From positions 1-25,721 of the forward strand of contig CANRKE010000008.1 in assembly GCA_947631135.1 (NCBI GenBank): 25,721 nucleotides of DNA. The letters are read 5' to 3'. The notes beneath the pieces were generated by a model. It saw nothing but the letters and a program-made list of their open reading frames with translations. It was not told the DNA's origin and ran no database searches. Each line of letters starts with the position of its first letter. Within the stretch, counting starts at the first letter, position 1. Positions 1 through 8,016 of this stretch are shown here, in pieces. This stretch comes from an uncultured Bacilli bacterium (lineage in GTDB: Bacteria > Bacillota_I > Bacilli_A > RF39 > UBA660). The position numbers and the translations under genes were made by a program.

Positions 1-123
1 GCAAACACAAATACAGCTATTGAAATGTTAAAAAGAAAAATAGATAATAAAACAATAAGTGAATGTACTAAATTAAGTATGAAAAAAATACAACAACTAG
101 AAAAGAAAATTGCTGTTAAATAA
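1..123 (+). CDS. 3' end of an unidentified protein gene (partial)
   Basis: An open frame runs from the window edge to a TAA at 121-123, giving the last 40 residues of a protein whose start lies outside. The tail is Lys/Ile-rich and helical (…EMLKRKIDNKTISECTKLSM…). The pattern 'MLK…ISECTKLSMKKIQQLEKK' resembles the C-terminal helix of Rpn/PD-(D/E)XK transposase-like nucleases, where a similar 'IAE.TGLS.EEI..L' tail is common. That is only a resemblance and the segment is too short to name. The insertion sequence starts 32 bp downstream. Confidence 0.45.
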   Translation, partial: ANTNTAIEMLKRKIDNKTISECTKLSMKKIQQLEKKIAVK

Positions 124-129
124 TGATAT

Positions 130-155
130 ACATTTAAATAAAATAACATTGTTTT
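130..155. repeat. Left copy of 26-bp target-site duplication
   Basis: The 26 bp at 130-155 (acatttaaat…cattgtttt) are repeated without mismatch at 2019-2044. Each copy directly abuts an outer end of the insertion sequence (TGTGA on the left, TCACA on the right), so this is read as the duplicated target. Most IS duplications are 2-14 bp. IS1202-type (ISNCY) elements are known for duplications in the twenties, which fits the transposase here. Confidence 0.9.
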
Positions 156-161
156 TGTGAC

Positions 162-273
162 TTTTCAGAGAAAATGTTACATACAAAAAAAAGAATTTTC
201 AGAGAAAATGTTACATAATTAATTCGTATATAATCGAATTCTTTTTTTTTGAATTTTCAGAGAAAATGTTACA
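162..273 (+). repeat. Left-end array of three 20-bp terminal repeats
   Basis: Identical 20-bp copies lie at 162-181, 196-215 and 254-273, with 14 and 38 bp between them. The inverted versions form the right end. Repeated identical motifs at both ends are most simply transposase binding sites. The third copy contains the ATG at 266 that opens the longest possible transposase frame. Confidence 0.85.
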
Positions 274-297
274 ATTTTGTTGTATAGATGTATTATA

Positions 298-332
298 TAT
301 ATCGCCTATTGGCAGGAAGGCGAGGCGATATA
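298..332 (+). promoter_or_regulatory. Hairpin over the transposase ribosome binding site
   Basis: TATATCGCCT (298-307) is complementary to AGGCGATATA (323-332), a 10-bp stem with a 15-nt loop. The loop holds AGGAAGG and the stem holds the GAGG nearest the ATG at 335. Transcripts running in from outside would fold here and hide the start. IS elements commonly use such structures to limit transposase made from external promoters. The structure is visible in the sequence; the role is inferred. Confidence 0.6.
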
Positions 333-334
333 AA

Positions 335-1684
335 ATGGTTTTAAATGTTAAAGAACAAAAAACTTATGATGTTATTAAAAAAGTAGTTAATAACCAAATG
401 AGTAGGAAGGAGGCTATGTATGAACTCAATAAATCAAGACAACAAATATATAGATTAATAAAAATATATATTAATGATGGAAAAGAAGGATTTGTTCATG
501 GTAATCATGGAAAAGAGAACGTAAACAGAAAAAACAGAACGATGATAAAAGAATTAGAAGATTTATATTTAAATGATTTTTATGATTTTAATTTTACAGC
601 TTTTTATGATGAATTAAATGAAAATAAAAAATACAAAGGAAAATATGATATTTCATATTCATCTTTGTATAGAGAATTCCTTAATGATGATATAGTTTCA
701 CCTATAGCTCATAAAGAAACAATAAAATTATATAATGAAAAAATGGAAAAAGCAATAGAAAATAAGGAAAATGTTTCAGAAGAAAAAAAAGAATTATATG
801 AATCAAGACAAATTGCATTTGAACAAGCACATATTAGAAGATCTAGTAATAGATATGCCTTTGGACAAGAAATACAAATGGATGCTAGTGGAAAAATATG
901 GTTTGGAAATATAGTTACTTTTTTACATCTAGCAATAGATAAAGGTACTAAAAAGGTATTGTTTGGTTGGTTTGAATATGAAGAAATAACAAGAGCTTAC
1001 TATATATTAATGTACAATATGATTATTAACTATGGAATACCATTAAAAATTAAAACAGATAATAGAAATTCTTTTTCAAACAATAAAAATAAGGTAGATA
1101 CAACACAATTTGGTATTATTTGTAATTTTTTAAACATTGAATTAATAACTACAAGTTCTCCAACTGAAAAAGCCAATATAGAAAGAGAAAATGGAGTTTT
1201 TAAAAATAGATTAATATCAAAATTAAGATATGAAAAAATTACAAACATAGATGATGCAAATAAATATCTTAATGAAGTATTTATCCCTTATATGAATAAA
1301 AAATTTTCTTATGAAATTGATTCAAAAACTTCTAAAATGAAACCTAATAATTATTCTGAGAGAGAATTAAAATTAATAATATCTGAAAAATTTAAAAGAA
1401 TAATTGATAATGCTTCATCAATAAAATATAATAACAAATATTATATTCCTGTTAATCCAGATACTGGTGAAGTTACATGTTTTAAAAGACATACAGAATG
1501 TACTTTTATTATTGATTATGATGGTAATTATTGGTGTAAAATTGAAGATAATTATTATCAATTGTTAGAATTAGAAGATAGAGCTTCAATTATGAAAAAA
1601 GAAGAAGCTAATAGTACTCCTGTTGAAAAGAAAAAATATATTCCTCCAGCTAATCATCCTTGGAGAAAAAAATTTTTGCATTAA
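335..1684 (+). CDS. ISNCY/IS1202-like DDE transposase
   Basis: The protein is 449 aa from the ATG at 335, which is preceded by GAGG with 9-nt spacing. The frame could open at 266, but that ATG lies inside a terminal repeat and has no ribosome binding site. Residues 1-60 form a helix-turn-helix DNA-binding region (…KEAMYELNKSRQQIYRLIK…) followed by the family-typical FVHGNHGKEN. The rve/DDE core shows D183 (in QMDASGK), D242 (in KTDNRNS) and E283 (in ANIERENG). The C-terminus ends in PPANHPWRK, a tail typical of ISNCY-annotated transposases. It would cut and join the 20-bp terminal repeats at 162-273 and 1902-2012. No frameshift or missing catalytic residue is seen, and base composition matches the host, so it may come from a related host. 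Confidence 0.9.
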   Translation: MVLNVKEQKTYDVIKKVVNNQMSRKEAMYELNKSRQQIYRLIKIYINDGKEGFVHGNHGKENVNRKNRTMIKELEDLYLNDFYDFNFTAFYDELNENKKYKGKYDISYSSLYREFLNDDIVSPIAHKETIKLYNEKMEKAIENKENVSEEKKELYESRQIAFEQAHIRRSSNRYAFGQEIQMDASGKIWFGNIVTFLHLAIDKGTKKVLFGWFEYEEITRAYYILMYNMIINYGIPLKIKTDNRNSFSNNKNKVDTTQFGIICNFLNIELITTSSPTEKANIERENGVFKNRLISKLRYEKITNIDDANKYLNEVFIPYMNKKFSYEIDSKTSKMKPNNYSERELKLIISEKFKRIIDNASSIKYNNKYYIPVNPDTGEVTCFKRHTECTFIIDYDGNYWCKIEDNYYQLLELEDRASIMKKEEANSTPVEKKKYIPPANHPWRKKFLH

Positions 1685-1900
1685 TCTTTTTCTTGGGGAC
1701 TTTGTCCCCAACCCCCTAGGGTTTATCGCAGCTGGATTACCGAAAAAGGAAGTATTTTAAAAGAAAGCATTACTTCTTATATTTGCTCCCTTTTTCGTAT
1801 AATCATTACTTATTGCTCGGGTCACTCCCCAGTGTTGCCCTATCCTCTAAGTAACATCCTCTATTATATTTAATTATTATAAATATTGCAATATATAAAA
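1685..1900 (+). other. Hairpin-rich non-coding part of the insertion sequence
   Basis: No gene lies between the transposase stop and the right-end repeats, yet the DNA is much richer in G/C than its surroundings. Three hairpins are visible. TTGGGGAC (1693-1700) pairs with GTCCCCAA (1704-1711). CGAAAAAGG (1741-1749) pairs with CCTTTTTCG (1789-1797), with an inner GAAGTA/TACTTC stem. CACT (1823-1826) pairs with AGTG (1831-1834) inside GGG…CCC. None is followed by a clean T-run, so these are not ordinary terminators. A structured 3' untranslated RNA is possible. Confidence 0.5.
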
Positions 1901-1901
1901 T

Positions 1902-2012
1902 TGTAACATTTTCTCTGAAAATTGACCTGTTTAGCATTTTTTTACTTTACTAACACATGTAACATTTTCTCTGAAAATTCACTATATATTTTTGTAACAT
2001 TTTCTCTGAAAA
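1902..2012 (-). repeat. Right-end array of three inverted 20-bp terminal repeats
   Basis: Copies of tgtaacattttctctgaaaa at 1902-1921, 1958-1977 and 1993-2012 are exact reverse complements of the left-end repeats. The outermost is followed by aTCACA, matching the left outer end TGTGAc. Confidence 0.88.
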
Positions 2013-2018
2013 ATCACA

Positions 2019-2044
2019 ACATTTAAATAAAATAACATTGTTTT
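2019..2044. repeat. Right copy of 26-bp target-site duplication
   Basis: Identical to 130-155. Its right part is also the left arm of the hairpin at 2032-2072, so the element went in beside or into an existing inverted repeat upstream of priA. Confidence 0.9.
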
Positions 2045-2072
2045 AATGGAAATTATTTTAAAACAATGTTAT
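2032..2072 (+). promoter_or_regulatory. Perfect 15-bp inverted repeat upstream of priA
   Basis: ATAACATTGTTTTAA (2032-2046) and TTAAAACAATGTTAT (2058-2072) form a perfect 15-bp stem with an 11-nt loop. It ends 10 nt before the priA Shine-Dalgarno site. No T-run follows on the plus strand, so a classic terminator for the gene at 1-123 is doubtful. An operator or an mRNA structure is equally possible. Confidence 0.5.
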
Positions 2073-2094
2073 ACTTAATTAAGAGGTGATTTAA

Positions 2095-4281
2095 GTGTTA
2101 ATAGGTGTATTAATTGAATTAGAAGCAGAAGTATTAGATAAAATATTTACATATAGTGTACCTATACATTTAAATGATAAAGTAAAATTAGGAGTTAGAG
2201 TACATGTACCTTTCGGTTATCAAAAGTTAGAAGGTTTTGTTGTTAAAACTAATGTTTCTAATAATAGCGATTATGAAATTAAAGATATTATAGATGTAAT
2301 AGATGATATTCCAATAATAAATAAAGAATTAATGAGTATTGGTAAATATATTAGTGATACATGTTTATGTAAATTAATTACTGCATATCAAGCTATGTTA
2401 CCTAGTGCATATAAAGCTAAAATTAAAAATGAATTTAAAATAAAAACTATTAAATATATTAAATTAAATAAAGATATTGTAGAGATAAATCAATATATTG
2501 AAGATAATAAAAGAGCAAAAAAACAAATAGAAATTTTAAATTGTCTTAAGAATACTGAAATGATTGAAAAAACTATATTTGATAATACAGTAGTAAAAAA
2601 ACTAGTTGATAAAGGCTTGATTACAATAATTGAAAAAGAAGTAGATAGATTTAAAATAAATAACATATTAGAAAAAAAGAATATTACTTTAACAGATAAA
2701 CAACAAAATGTAGCAAATGAAATAATTAATCATTTAGATAACAATATAACATATTTACTTCATGGTGTAACTGGTAGTGGAAAAACAGAAGTATATATTG
2801 AAATAATTAAAGAAGTTTTAAAAAATGGTAAAGATGCATTAATGTTAGTACCAGAAATAAGTTTAACACCACAAATGGTAAGTCGTTTTACTAATGTATT
2901 TGGTGATAATATTGCTGTTTTACATAGTGGGTTAAGCAATGTTGAGAAATATGATGAATATAGAAAGATAATAAATAGAAAAGTAAATATAGTTATAGGT
3001 GCTAGAAGCGCAGTTTTCGCACCACTATCTAAACTTGGAGTAATAATAATAGACGAGGAACATACATCAAGCTATAAACAAGATAATTACCCTAGATATC
3101 ATGCAATAGATATAGCAAAATTTAGAAGTAAATATAATACTTGTCCACTTATACTTGGAAGTGCAACTCCATCATTAGAAAGTTATGCTAGAGCAAAAAA
3201 AGGTGTTTATAAATTATTAGAACTTAAAACTAGAGTTGGAATGAGTGTATTACCAAAAATAAATATAATAGATATGAAAGAAGAAAATAAACAAAAATAT
3301 TCGATATTTTCTAAAATATTAATAGAAAGTATTAAGGATAGATTAAACAAAAAAGAACAAGTCATATTACTCTTAAATAGACGTGGATATTCAACATTTA
3401 TAACATGTAAAAATTGTGGTTATACTCATAAATGTCCTAATTGTGATATATCACTAACTTATCATAAAACAAATGATATGATGAGATGTCATTATTGTGG
3501 CTATTCAGCAAATTTACTTAAAGTATGTCCAGAATGTGGTAGTAGTGAGATAAAAGATTTAGGATATGGTACAGAAAAAGTAGAAGAAGAATTAAATAAA
3601 CTATTTTATGCAAGAATAGTTAGAATGGATGTTGATACAACATCTAAAAAGGGTAGTCATGAAAAGATTATAAAAGATTTTAAAGAAGAAAAATATGATA
3701 TATTACTTGGTACTCAAATGATTGCTAAAGGTCTTGATTTTCCTAAAGTTAGTTTAGTAGGAGTAATAAATGCAGATACTAGTTTAAATATACCTGATTA
3801 TAGAAGTAGTGAAAATACATATCAACTCTTAAGTCAAGTAGCAGGTAGAGCAGGTAGAAGTGATCTAAAAGGTGAAGTTATAATACAAACTTTTAATCCA
3901 GACCATTATAGTATTTTACTTACTAAAACTCATGATTACGAACTTTTTTATAATAAGGAAATGCCTATAAGAAAAATGTTAAAATATCCACCATATTACT
4001 ATATAACAATAGTTAGAATATTATCTAAAGATTATAAAGAAGGGAGTATTGAAGCTACTAAAGTTAAAAATTATATTAAAAATAATATATCAGATAGTAG
4101 TATTGTACTTGGACCTACAACAGCATTTATGTTTAAATTAAATAATATATATAGATTTCAATGTATAATTAAATATAAGAAAGATGATAAATTATTAAAA
4201 ACACTTAAAACATTAGTTAATCATTATAAATTAAATAAATTAATTAGAATAGAAATAGATAATAACCCTAATAAATTATAA
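2095..4281 (+). CDS. priA: Primosomal protein N' (replication restart helicase PriA)
   Basis: PriA is the 3'-5' DNA helicase that recognises stalled forks and reloads the replicative helicase. The start is GTG at 2095, with AGAGGTGAT 5-6 nt upstream. At 728 aa it is full length for the family. The N-terminal ~100 residues match the 3'-DNA-end binding domain (LIELEAEVLDKIFTYSVP…). Walker A is HGVTGSGKT at 223-231 and the DEEH box is at 320-323. Eight zinc-binding Cys lie at 438, 441, 447, 450, 465, 468, 478 and 481. The later helicase motifs GTQMIAKGLDFP and QVAGRAGRS are intact. The gene lies just downstream of the insertion sequence, which sits about 75 bp before the start and may have separated it from its native promoter. 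Confidence 0.97.
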   Translation: MLIGVLIELEAEVLDKIFTYSVPIHLNDKVKLGVRVHVPFGYQKLEGFVVKTNVSNNSDYEIKDIIDVIDDIPIINKELMSIGKYISDTCLCKLITAYQAMLPSAYKAKIKNEFKIKTIKYIKLNKDIVEINQYIEDNKRAKKQIEILNCLKNTEMIEKTIFDNTVVKKLVDKGLITIIEKEVDRFKINNILEKKNITLTDKQQNVANEIINHLDNNITYLLHGVTGSGKTEVYIEIIKEVLKNGKDALMLVPEISLTPQMVSRFTNVFGDNIAVLHSGLSNVEKYDEYRKIINRKVNIVIGARSAVFAPLSKLGVIIIDEEHTSSYKQDNYPRYHAIDIAKFRSKYNTCPLILGSATPSLESYARAKKGVYKLLELKTRVGMSVLPKINIIDMKEENKQKYSIFSKILIESIKDRLNKKEQVILLLNRRGYSTFITCKNCGYTHKCPNCDISLTYHKTNDMMRCHYCGYSANLLKVCPECGSSEIKDLGYGTEKVEEELNKLFYARIVRMDVDTTSKKGSHEKIIKDFKEEKYDILLGTQMIAKGLDFPKVSLVGVINADTSLNIPDYRSSENTYQLLSQVAGRAGRSDLKGEVIIQTFNPDHYSILLTKTHDYELFYNKEMPIRKMLKYPPYYYITIVRILSKDYKEGSIEATKVKNYIKNNISDSSIVLGPTTAFMFKLNNIYRFQCIIKYKKDDKLLKTLKTLVNHYKLNKLIRIEIDNNPNKL

Positions 4282-4335
4282 TATATTAAATACATAAACT
4301 AATATTATTAACATATAAATTATTAGGTGAGAAAT

Positions 4336-4542
4336 GTGCTTTTTAAAACATTTTTATTTCTAGTTGGATATGCATTAATAGTTATATCATTAACTCTAAT
4401 GATTTTATATACAAATTTATTTACTATTGGTTATAATTTTTTAGAATTTGTCCAATATATTAATAGAAGGTTTGTTATAGTATATTTTATTGTTGGATTA
4501 ATACTTACAATTTATTCCATAAACTATAAAGGAGATAGATAA
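4336..4542 (+). CDS. Small two-helix membrane protein, unknown function
   Basis: A 68-aa product from GTG at 4336, chosen because AGGTGA (4325-4330) lies 5 nt upstream. An in-frame GTG at 4327 overlaps that site and is less likely. Two hydrophobic stretches (about 5-25 and 42-62) are separated by a short polar turn with NRR, and the tail is basic (NYKGDR), so a two-pass inner-membrane protein is predicted. I do not recognise the family. It lies 54 bp after priA, and its stop overlaps the next gene's ATG by one base (taATG at 4540-4544), so it is translationally coupled to the DUF3603 gene. Confidence 0.7.
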   Translation: MLFKTFLFLVGYALIVISLTLMILYTNLFTIGYNFLEFVQYINRRFVIVYFIVGLILTIYSINYKGDR

Positions 4543-5192
4543 TGATGAACTATATTTATGACATATTAATTAATTTAAATAATAGTAAAAGTTATGAATT
4601 TTATGAATGGAGAGATAGTGATAATATTTTCCATATTAGAAAAGTACCTATATTAAAAGTATCTAATGATAAATTTTTAGATATTAAAAGAAATAATATC
4701 ATAATAGATAAAGATATATTAAATAAGATTAAAAATAAAACAGAAGTATATCAAGATTTAAATGTTAGTTTTATTAATTATTTGTGTGTATTTGCTTGTG
4801 ATATAGATGTTATAGTAGTTGAATTTAATAAAGATGGTTATTCTATTAATAAAAGTAATATGCTTTTAGAGGAAGCTGATGATACATTATTTGAAGTTTG
4901 CGAATTAGATAATGATGAGGTTGAATATGAGATATTAGATAGTAATTATAAATATAATATAGATGATACTAGATATGAAGAAGAAGTAAAAAGTTATATT
5001 AGCTCTGAAATAAATTATCTAGTTAAAAAAAGAGATTATACTAAATTAAAATATTTATATTATGAATGGTATAATAAAAAGAATAATGATATGAAATCAG
5101 TTATAAAAGATCTTAAAAATATTTTAAAAATAGATTATTCAAATAAACATGATAATTTGTTTGATATAATTAAACTATCAAATAGTATGTAA
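4542..5192 (+). CDS. DUF3603-like protein
   Basis: A 216-aa soluble protein starting at 4542 (a second ATG follows at 4545), with GGAG 7 nt upstream inside the previous gene. The opening (YIYDILINLNN…YEFYEWR…, then …VPILKV) follows the layout of Bacillus DUF3603 proteins, which begin with a 'hDVWVNW…FHEWR…VPLLKV' pattern. The part after residue 130 is acidic, then Lys/Tyr-rich and helical. No catalytic motif is visible and the family has no established role that I know of. The one-base overlap puts it in an operon with the membrane protein before it. A terminator-like hairpin follows at 5205-5231. Confidence 0.7.
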   Translation: MMNYIYDILINLNNSKSYEFYEWRDSDNIFHIRKVPILKVSNDKFLDIKRNNIIIDKDILNKIKNKTEVYQDLNVSFINYLCVFACDIDVIVVEFNKDGYSINKSNMLLEEADDTLFEVCELDNDEVEYEILDSNYKYNIDDTRYEEEVKSYISSEINYLVKKRDYTKLKYLYYEWYNKKNNDMKSVIKDLKNILKIDYSNKHDNLFDIIKLSNSM

Positions 5193-5204
5193 TAAAATGA
5201 TATA

Positions 5205-5231
5205 TAATATAATTGTTATATATTATTTTTT
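5205..5231 (+). terminator. Weak intrinsic terminator after the DUF3603 gene
   Basis: TAATATA (5205-5211) and TATATTA (5219-5225) form a 7-bp A/T stem with a 7-nt loop, followed by six T (5226-5231). It stands 12 bp after a stop and just before the rpe promoter. The all-A/T stem makes it a modest candidate. Confidence 0.5.
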
Positions 5232-5252
5232 ATTGAAATAATAAGTAAAATA

Positions 5253-5281
5253 ATGACTTTTTATTAAATATTTGATACAAT
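5253..5281 (+). promoter_or_regulatory. SigA-type promoter of rpe
   Basis: -35 ATGACT (5253-5258), 17-bp spacer ending TTTGA, -10 TACAAT (5276-5281) with an extended TG. Near-identical promoters precede the Nudix gene, mnmA and (minus strand) the smc operon. Confidence 0.7.
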
Positions 5282-5304
5282 GAATTAGGATAGGTGATGT
5301 TAAT

Positions 5305-5940
5305 ATGGTTAAGATATCTACATCTATATTAGGTATTAAAGATACATTAGATAAAAATATAAATAGAGTATATAAAAGTAAAACTGATTATATTCATATA
5401 GATATAATGGATGGTATATTTGTACCTAATAAAACATTTGAATATGAAGTATTAAAAAAATATATAGATAATTCTAAAATGTTAGATGTTCATCTTATGG
5501 TAGATGATATAATAAAATATATTAATATATATAAAGAATTAAATCCTGAATATATAACAATACATTATGAAAATAAAAATATAGATAAAGCTATTGATTT
5601 AATCAAAAAAAATAATATTAAAGTAGGAATAGCACTTAAACCAAATACGAATATAGAAAAAATATATGATTTATTAGATAAAATAGATTTAGTTCTTATT
5701 ATGAGTGTTGAACCAGGTAGTGGTGGTCAATCATTTATATATAGTTCAATAGATAAAATTAAGAAATTAAAAAAATATATAATTGATAATAAATATAATG
5801 TATTAATTAGTGTTGATGGTGGAATAAATAATGTAACTAGTAAATTAGTTATATCGGCTGGTGTTGATATTATTGTAAGTGGAAGTTTTATAACAAATTC
5901 AAATGATTATAATGAAAGAATATATGAATTAGTTAATTAA
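5305..5940 (+). CDS. rpe: Ribulose-phosphate 3-epimerase
   Basis: Interconverts ribulose-5-phosphate and xylulose-5-phosphate in the pentose phosphate pathway; a cytosolic TIM barrel. It is 211 aa, the usual size. Family landmarks appear in order: STSIL near the start, YIHIDIMDG (metal/catalytic His and Asp), DVHLMV, ITIHYE, the phosphate-loop region VEPGSGGQSF (usually VNPGFGGQ) and VDGGIN with the second catalytic Asp, then VSGSFI. The ATG at 5305 has AGGTGATG upstream. The gene is a single-gene unit between its own promoter (5253-5281) and a strong terminator (5960-5983). Confidence 0.95.
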   Translation: MVKISTSILGIKDTLDKNINRVYKSKTDYIHIDIMDGIFVPNKTFEYEVLKKYIDNSKMLDVHLMVDDIIKYINIYKELNPEYITIHYENKNIDKAIDLIKKNNIKVGIALKPNTNIEKIYDLLDKIDLVLIMSVEPGSGGQSFIYSSIDKIKKLKKYIIDNKYNVLISVDGGINNVTSKLVISAGVDIIVSGSFITNSNDYNERIYELVN

Positions 5941-5959
5941 TTTTATTGTCGAATTATAG

Positions 5960-5983
5960 GGCACTTTATAGTGTCTTTTTTTT
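5960..5983 (+). terminator. Intrinsic terminator of rpe
   Basis: GGCACT (5960-5965), loop TTAT, AGTGTC (5970-5975), then eight T (5976-5983). The stem contains one G-T pair. It lies 20 bp after the rpe stop. Confidence 0.85.
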
Positions 5984-6023
5984 ATTAGTACGTCATATAT
6001 TTATAGAGGAAGGTGATAGGATT

Positions 6024-6923
6024 ATGATAGTAGGAATACCACGAGCACTTTATTATCATAGTTATTCATATCTTTGGAAAACTTTTTTTGATAACTTAAA
6101 AGTGGAATATATTATAAGTCCAAAAACAAATAAAGATATCTTAAAAAAAGGAAAAATTTTATCTACTGATGAAACTTGTTTACCAGCTAAAATATATTTA
6201 GGTCATATCGATTATCTTAAAGATAAATGTGATTATGTATTAGTGCCTAGATATTTAGGTGTAGATAAAATTAATTTATCATGTATTAAGTTTAATTCAA
6301 TGTATGATATAGTTAAAAATACTTTTAAAAATATTAAAACTATTGATTATAATATTGATTATATTAAGGGATGTAAAATTAAAAATGAATTTATTAAAAT
6401 GGGTAAGAAATTAGGATTTAAATCAAATGTAGCAAGTGAAGCATTTGATAAATCATATAAAGAATTTAATAATTATAGAATGCATGAATTTGAATTACAG
6501 GAAAGTAAAGTTGTAAATAGTGAATTAAAAAAGGTTCTTATTCTATCACATAGTTATAATATAGAAGATGAAATGATAGGTAAAAAGATAAGTAATATTC
6601 TAATAAGTAATGATATAGAGGTGATTTTATCTAGTAAATTTATATCAAATGAAGATAAATCAACAAATATTAGTAAAACGTTATATTGGGATTCATCTAG
6701 ACAAATACTTAATAGTTTAGAATATTATAAAAATAGGGTAGATGGTATTATATTACTTACTTCTTTTCCATGTGGTAATGATTGTTTGGTTAATGAGCTA
6801 ATTATTAGAAAATTAAAAAATTATAAAATTGTTAATATTGTAATTGATGAAGTTAATGCAAGTGCAGGATTAGTAACTAGATTAGAAAGTTTTATTGATA
6901 TAATTAATGGAATAACAATATAA
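6024..6923 (+). CDS. DUF2229-type protein related to 2-hydroxyacyl-CoA dehydratase
   Basis: A 299-aa product from ATG 6024, with AGGTGAT 6 nt upstream. The frame is open back to a TTG at 5946, but that lies before the rpe terminator and has no binding site. The start MIVGIPRALYYH, then …STDETCLPAKIYLGH… and …FPCGNDCLVNE…, match the 'acyl-CoA dehydratase activase-related' (DUF2229) family. The conserved Cys are placed like iron-sulfur ligands of the HgdB superfamily. It is first in a three-gene unit with the HgdB-like (6934) and activase-like (8009) genes, with a 10-bp gap to the next. The three probably act as one complex. The substrate is unknown, and no CoA transferase or acyl-CoA gene is nearby, so true dehydratase activity should not be assumed. 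Confidence 0.8.
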   Translation: MIVGIPRALYYHSYSYLWKTFFDNLKVEYIISPKTNKDILKKGKILSTDETCLPAKIYLGHIDYLKDKCDYVLVPRYLGVDKINLSCIKFNSMYDIVKNTFKNIKTIDYNIDYIKGCKIKNEFIKMGKKLGFKSNVASEAFDKSYKEFNNYRMHEFELQESKVVNSELKKVLILSHSYNIEDEMIGKKISNILISNDIEVILSSKFISNEDKSTNISKTLYWDSSRQILNSLEYYKNRVDGIILLTSFPCGNDCLVNELIIRKLKNYKIVNIVIDEVNASAGLVTRLESFIDIINGITI

Positions 6924-6933
6924 AGGAGGAACT

Positions 6934-8016
6934 ATGAAAAATAAAATAAGTTTTCCTAACTTTGGTAATTATCATTATCCAATACAAGTTTTTTTAAAGA
7001 AAATATTTAAAACAGATATTATTGTACCTAAAAAAACAACTAAAAATACATTAGAAATTGGTGCTAAAAATAGTCCGGATTTTGTATGTTTACCATTTAA
7101 GTATAATCTTGGTAATTTTATTGAATCATTAAAAAGTGGTGCAAATATATTAATACAAGCAGGTGGCGGTTGTAGATATGGATATTATGGTGAAGTACAA
7201 GAAGCGATATTAAAAGATTTAGGTTATAATTTTACATTTATTAATCTTATGGAAAATGGTAGTTTTTCAATACATAAATTTTATAAAGAAGCTAAAAAAT
7301 ATAATAAAAAATTAAATATATTTACATATTATTACCATGTTTTAGTAACACTTTATAATATTTATAATATGGATTTGATTGACAGATTCGTTAGAAGAAA
7401 TGTAAAGTATGAACTATCAGATGGTATTCTTTTAAATATTAAAAAAAGTCATTATAAAAGAATATTAGATAAATATGGATTTATAAATAGTTTAAAGAAT
7501 TATTATACAACTAAACATATGATGAAGTGTAATATATTAAAAGATGAAAGTCAAGATTCAAATTTAAAAATTTGTCTATTAGGTGAACTGTATTCATTAA
7601 TCGAAGAAGAAGCAAGTTATAATATTGAATCATATTTACTTAAAAATCATATAGAAGTAAGAAGATATACAGATTTGACATATTTATTAATTACAAAAAG
7701 GTTTAATGAAAAAAAGTTAAAGAGAAAAGCTAAGGATTATGTAAAGTATAATTTGGGTGCAGATGGACTTGACAATGTTGCACATGCACTTGAAGTAATT
7801 GACGAAGGATTTGACGGTATTATACATATGAAGCCATTTAGTTGTTCTCCAGAAATAAGTGCAGTACCAATTTTACAAAAAATAAGTAAGGATAAAAATA
7901 TACCAATACTTTTTTTAACGTTTGATTCTCAATATGCAAAGGGAGCTATTGAAACAAGAATAGAAGCATTTATTGACATGTTAAATATGAGGAAGGATCG
8001 TGATAAAAATGAATAA
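6934..8016 (+). CDS. 2-hydroxyacyl-CoA dehydratase (HgdB-like) family protein
   Basis: A 360-aa product with AAGGAGG (6923-6929) ahead of ATG 6934. Landmarks are an early FPNFGNYH, PDFVCLPFKYNLGN with a Cys, GGGCRYGYYGE with a Cys, and near the end MKPFSCSPEISAVP with a third Cys followed by TFDSQ and ETRIEAF. These are the Cys motifs that bind a [4Fe-4S] cluster in HgdB-superfamily proteins. In the typical system this subunit receives an electron from the activase. Its last bases overlap the activase start by 8 nt (8009-8016), which supports co-translation. A catalytic role on a CoA substrate is family inference only. Confidence 0.82.
   Translation: MKNKISFPNFGNYHYPIQVFLKKIFKTDIIVPKKTTKNTLEIGAKNSPDFVCLPFKYNLGNFIESLKSGANILIQAGGGCRYGYYGEVQEAILKDLGYNFTFINLMENGSFSIHKFYKEAKKYNKKLNIFTYYYHVLVTLYNIYNMDLIDRFVRRNVKYELSDGILLNIKKSHYKRILDKYGFINSLKNYYTTKHMMKCNILKDESQDSNLKICLLGELYSLIEEEASYNIESYLLKNHIEVRRYTDLTYLLITKRFNEKKLKRKAKDYVKYNLGADGLDNVAHALEVIDEGFDGIIHMKPFSCSPEISAVPILQKISKDKNIPILFLTFDSQYAKGAIETRIEAFIDMLNMRKDRDKNE

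Larger units (their letters stand above)
156..2018 (+). mobile_element. Complete insertion sequence, IS1202/ISNCY-like, 1863 bp
   Basis: The ends are TGTGA (156-160) and TCACA (2014-2018), just inside a perfect 26-bp direct repeat. Each end carries three copies of a 20-bp sequence (ttttcagagaaaatgttaca). On the left they are direct, at 162-181, 196-215 and 254-273. On the right they are inverted, at 1902-1921, 1958-1977 and 1993-2012. One transposase gene fills the middle, followed by about 200 bp of hairpin-rich, comparatively GC-rich DNA. All parts are intact and the target duplication is perfect, so insertion was probably recent and the element may be active. The family name rests on the transposase type and the long target duplication. 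Confidence 0.88.

Noticed and set aside
266..334. Upstream start for the transposase adding 23 residues
   Set aside because: The ATG lies inside a terminal repeat without a binding site, and family-typical sequence starts at the ATG at 335.
2032..2072. Inverted repeat as a classic rho-independent terminator
   Set aside because: No T-run follows on the plus strand; listed instead as a hairpin of unknown role.
5946..6023. TTG start for the DUF2229 protein
   Set aside because: It would begin before the rpe terminator and has no Shine-Dalgarno site; ATG 6024 has AGGTGAT and gives the family-typical start.
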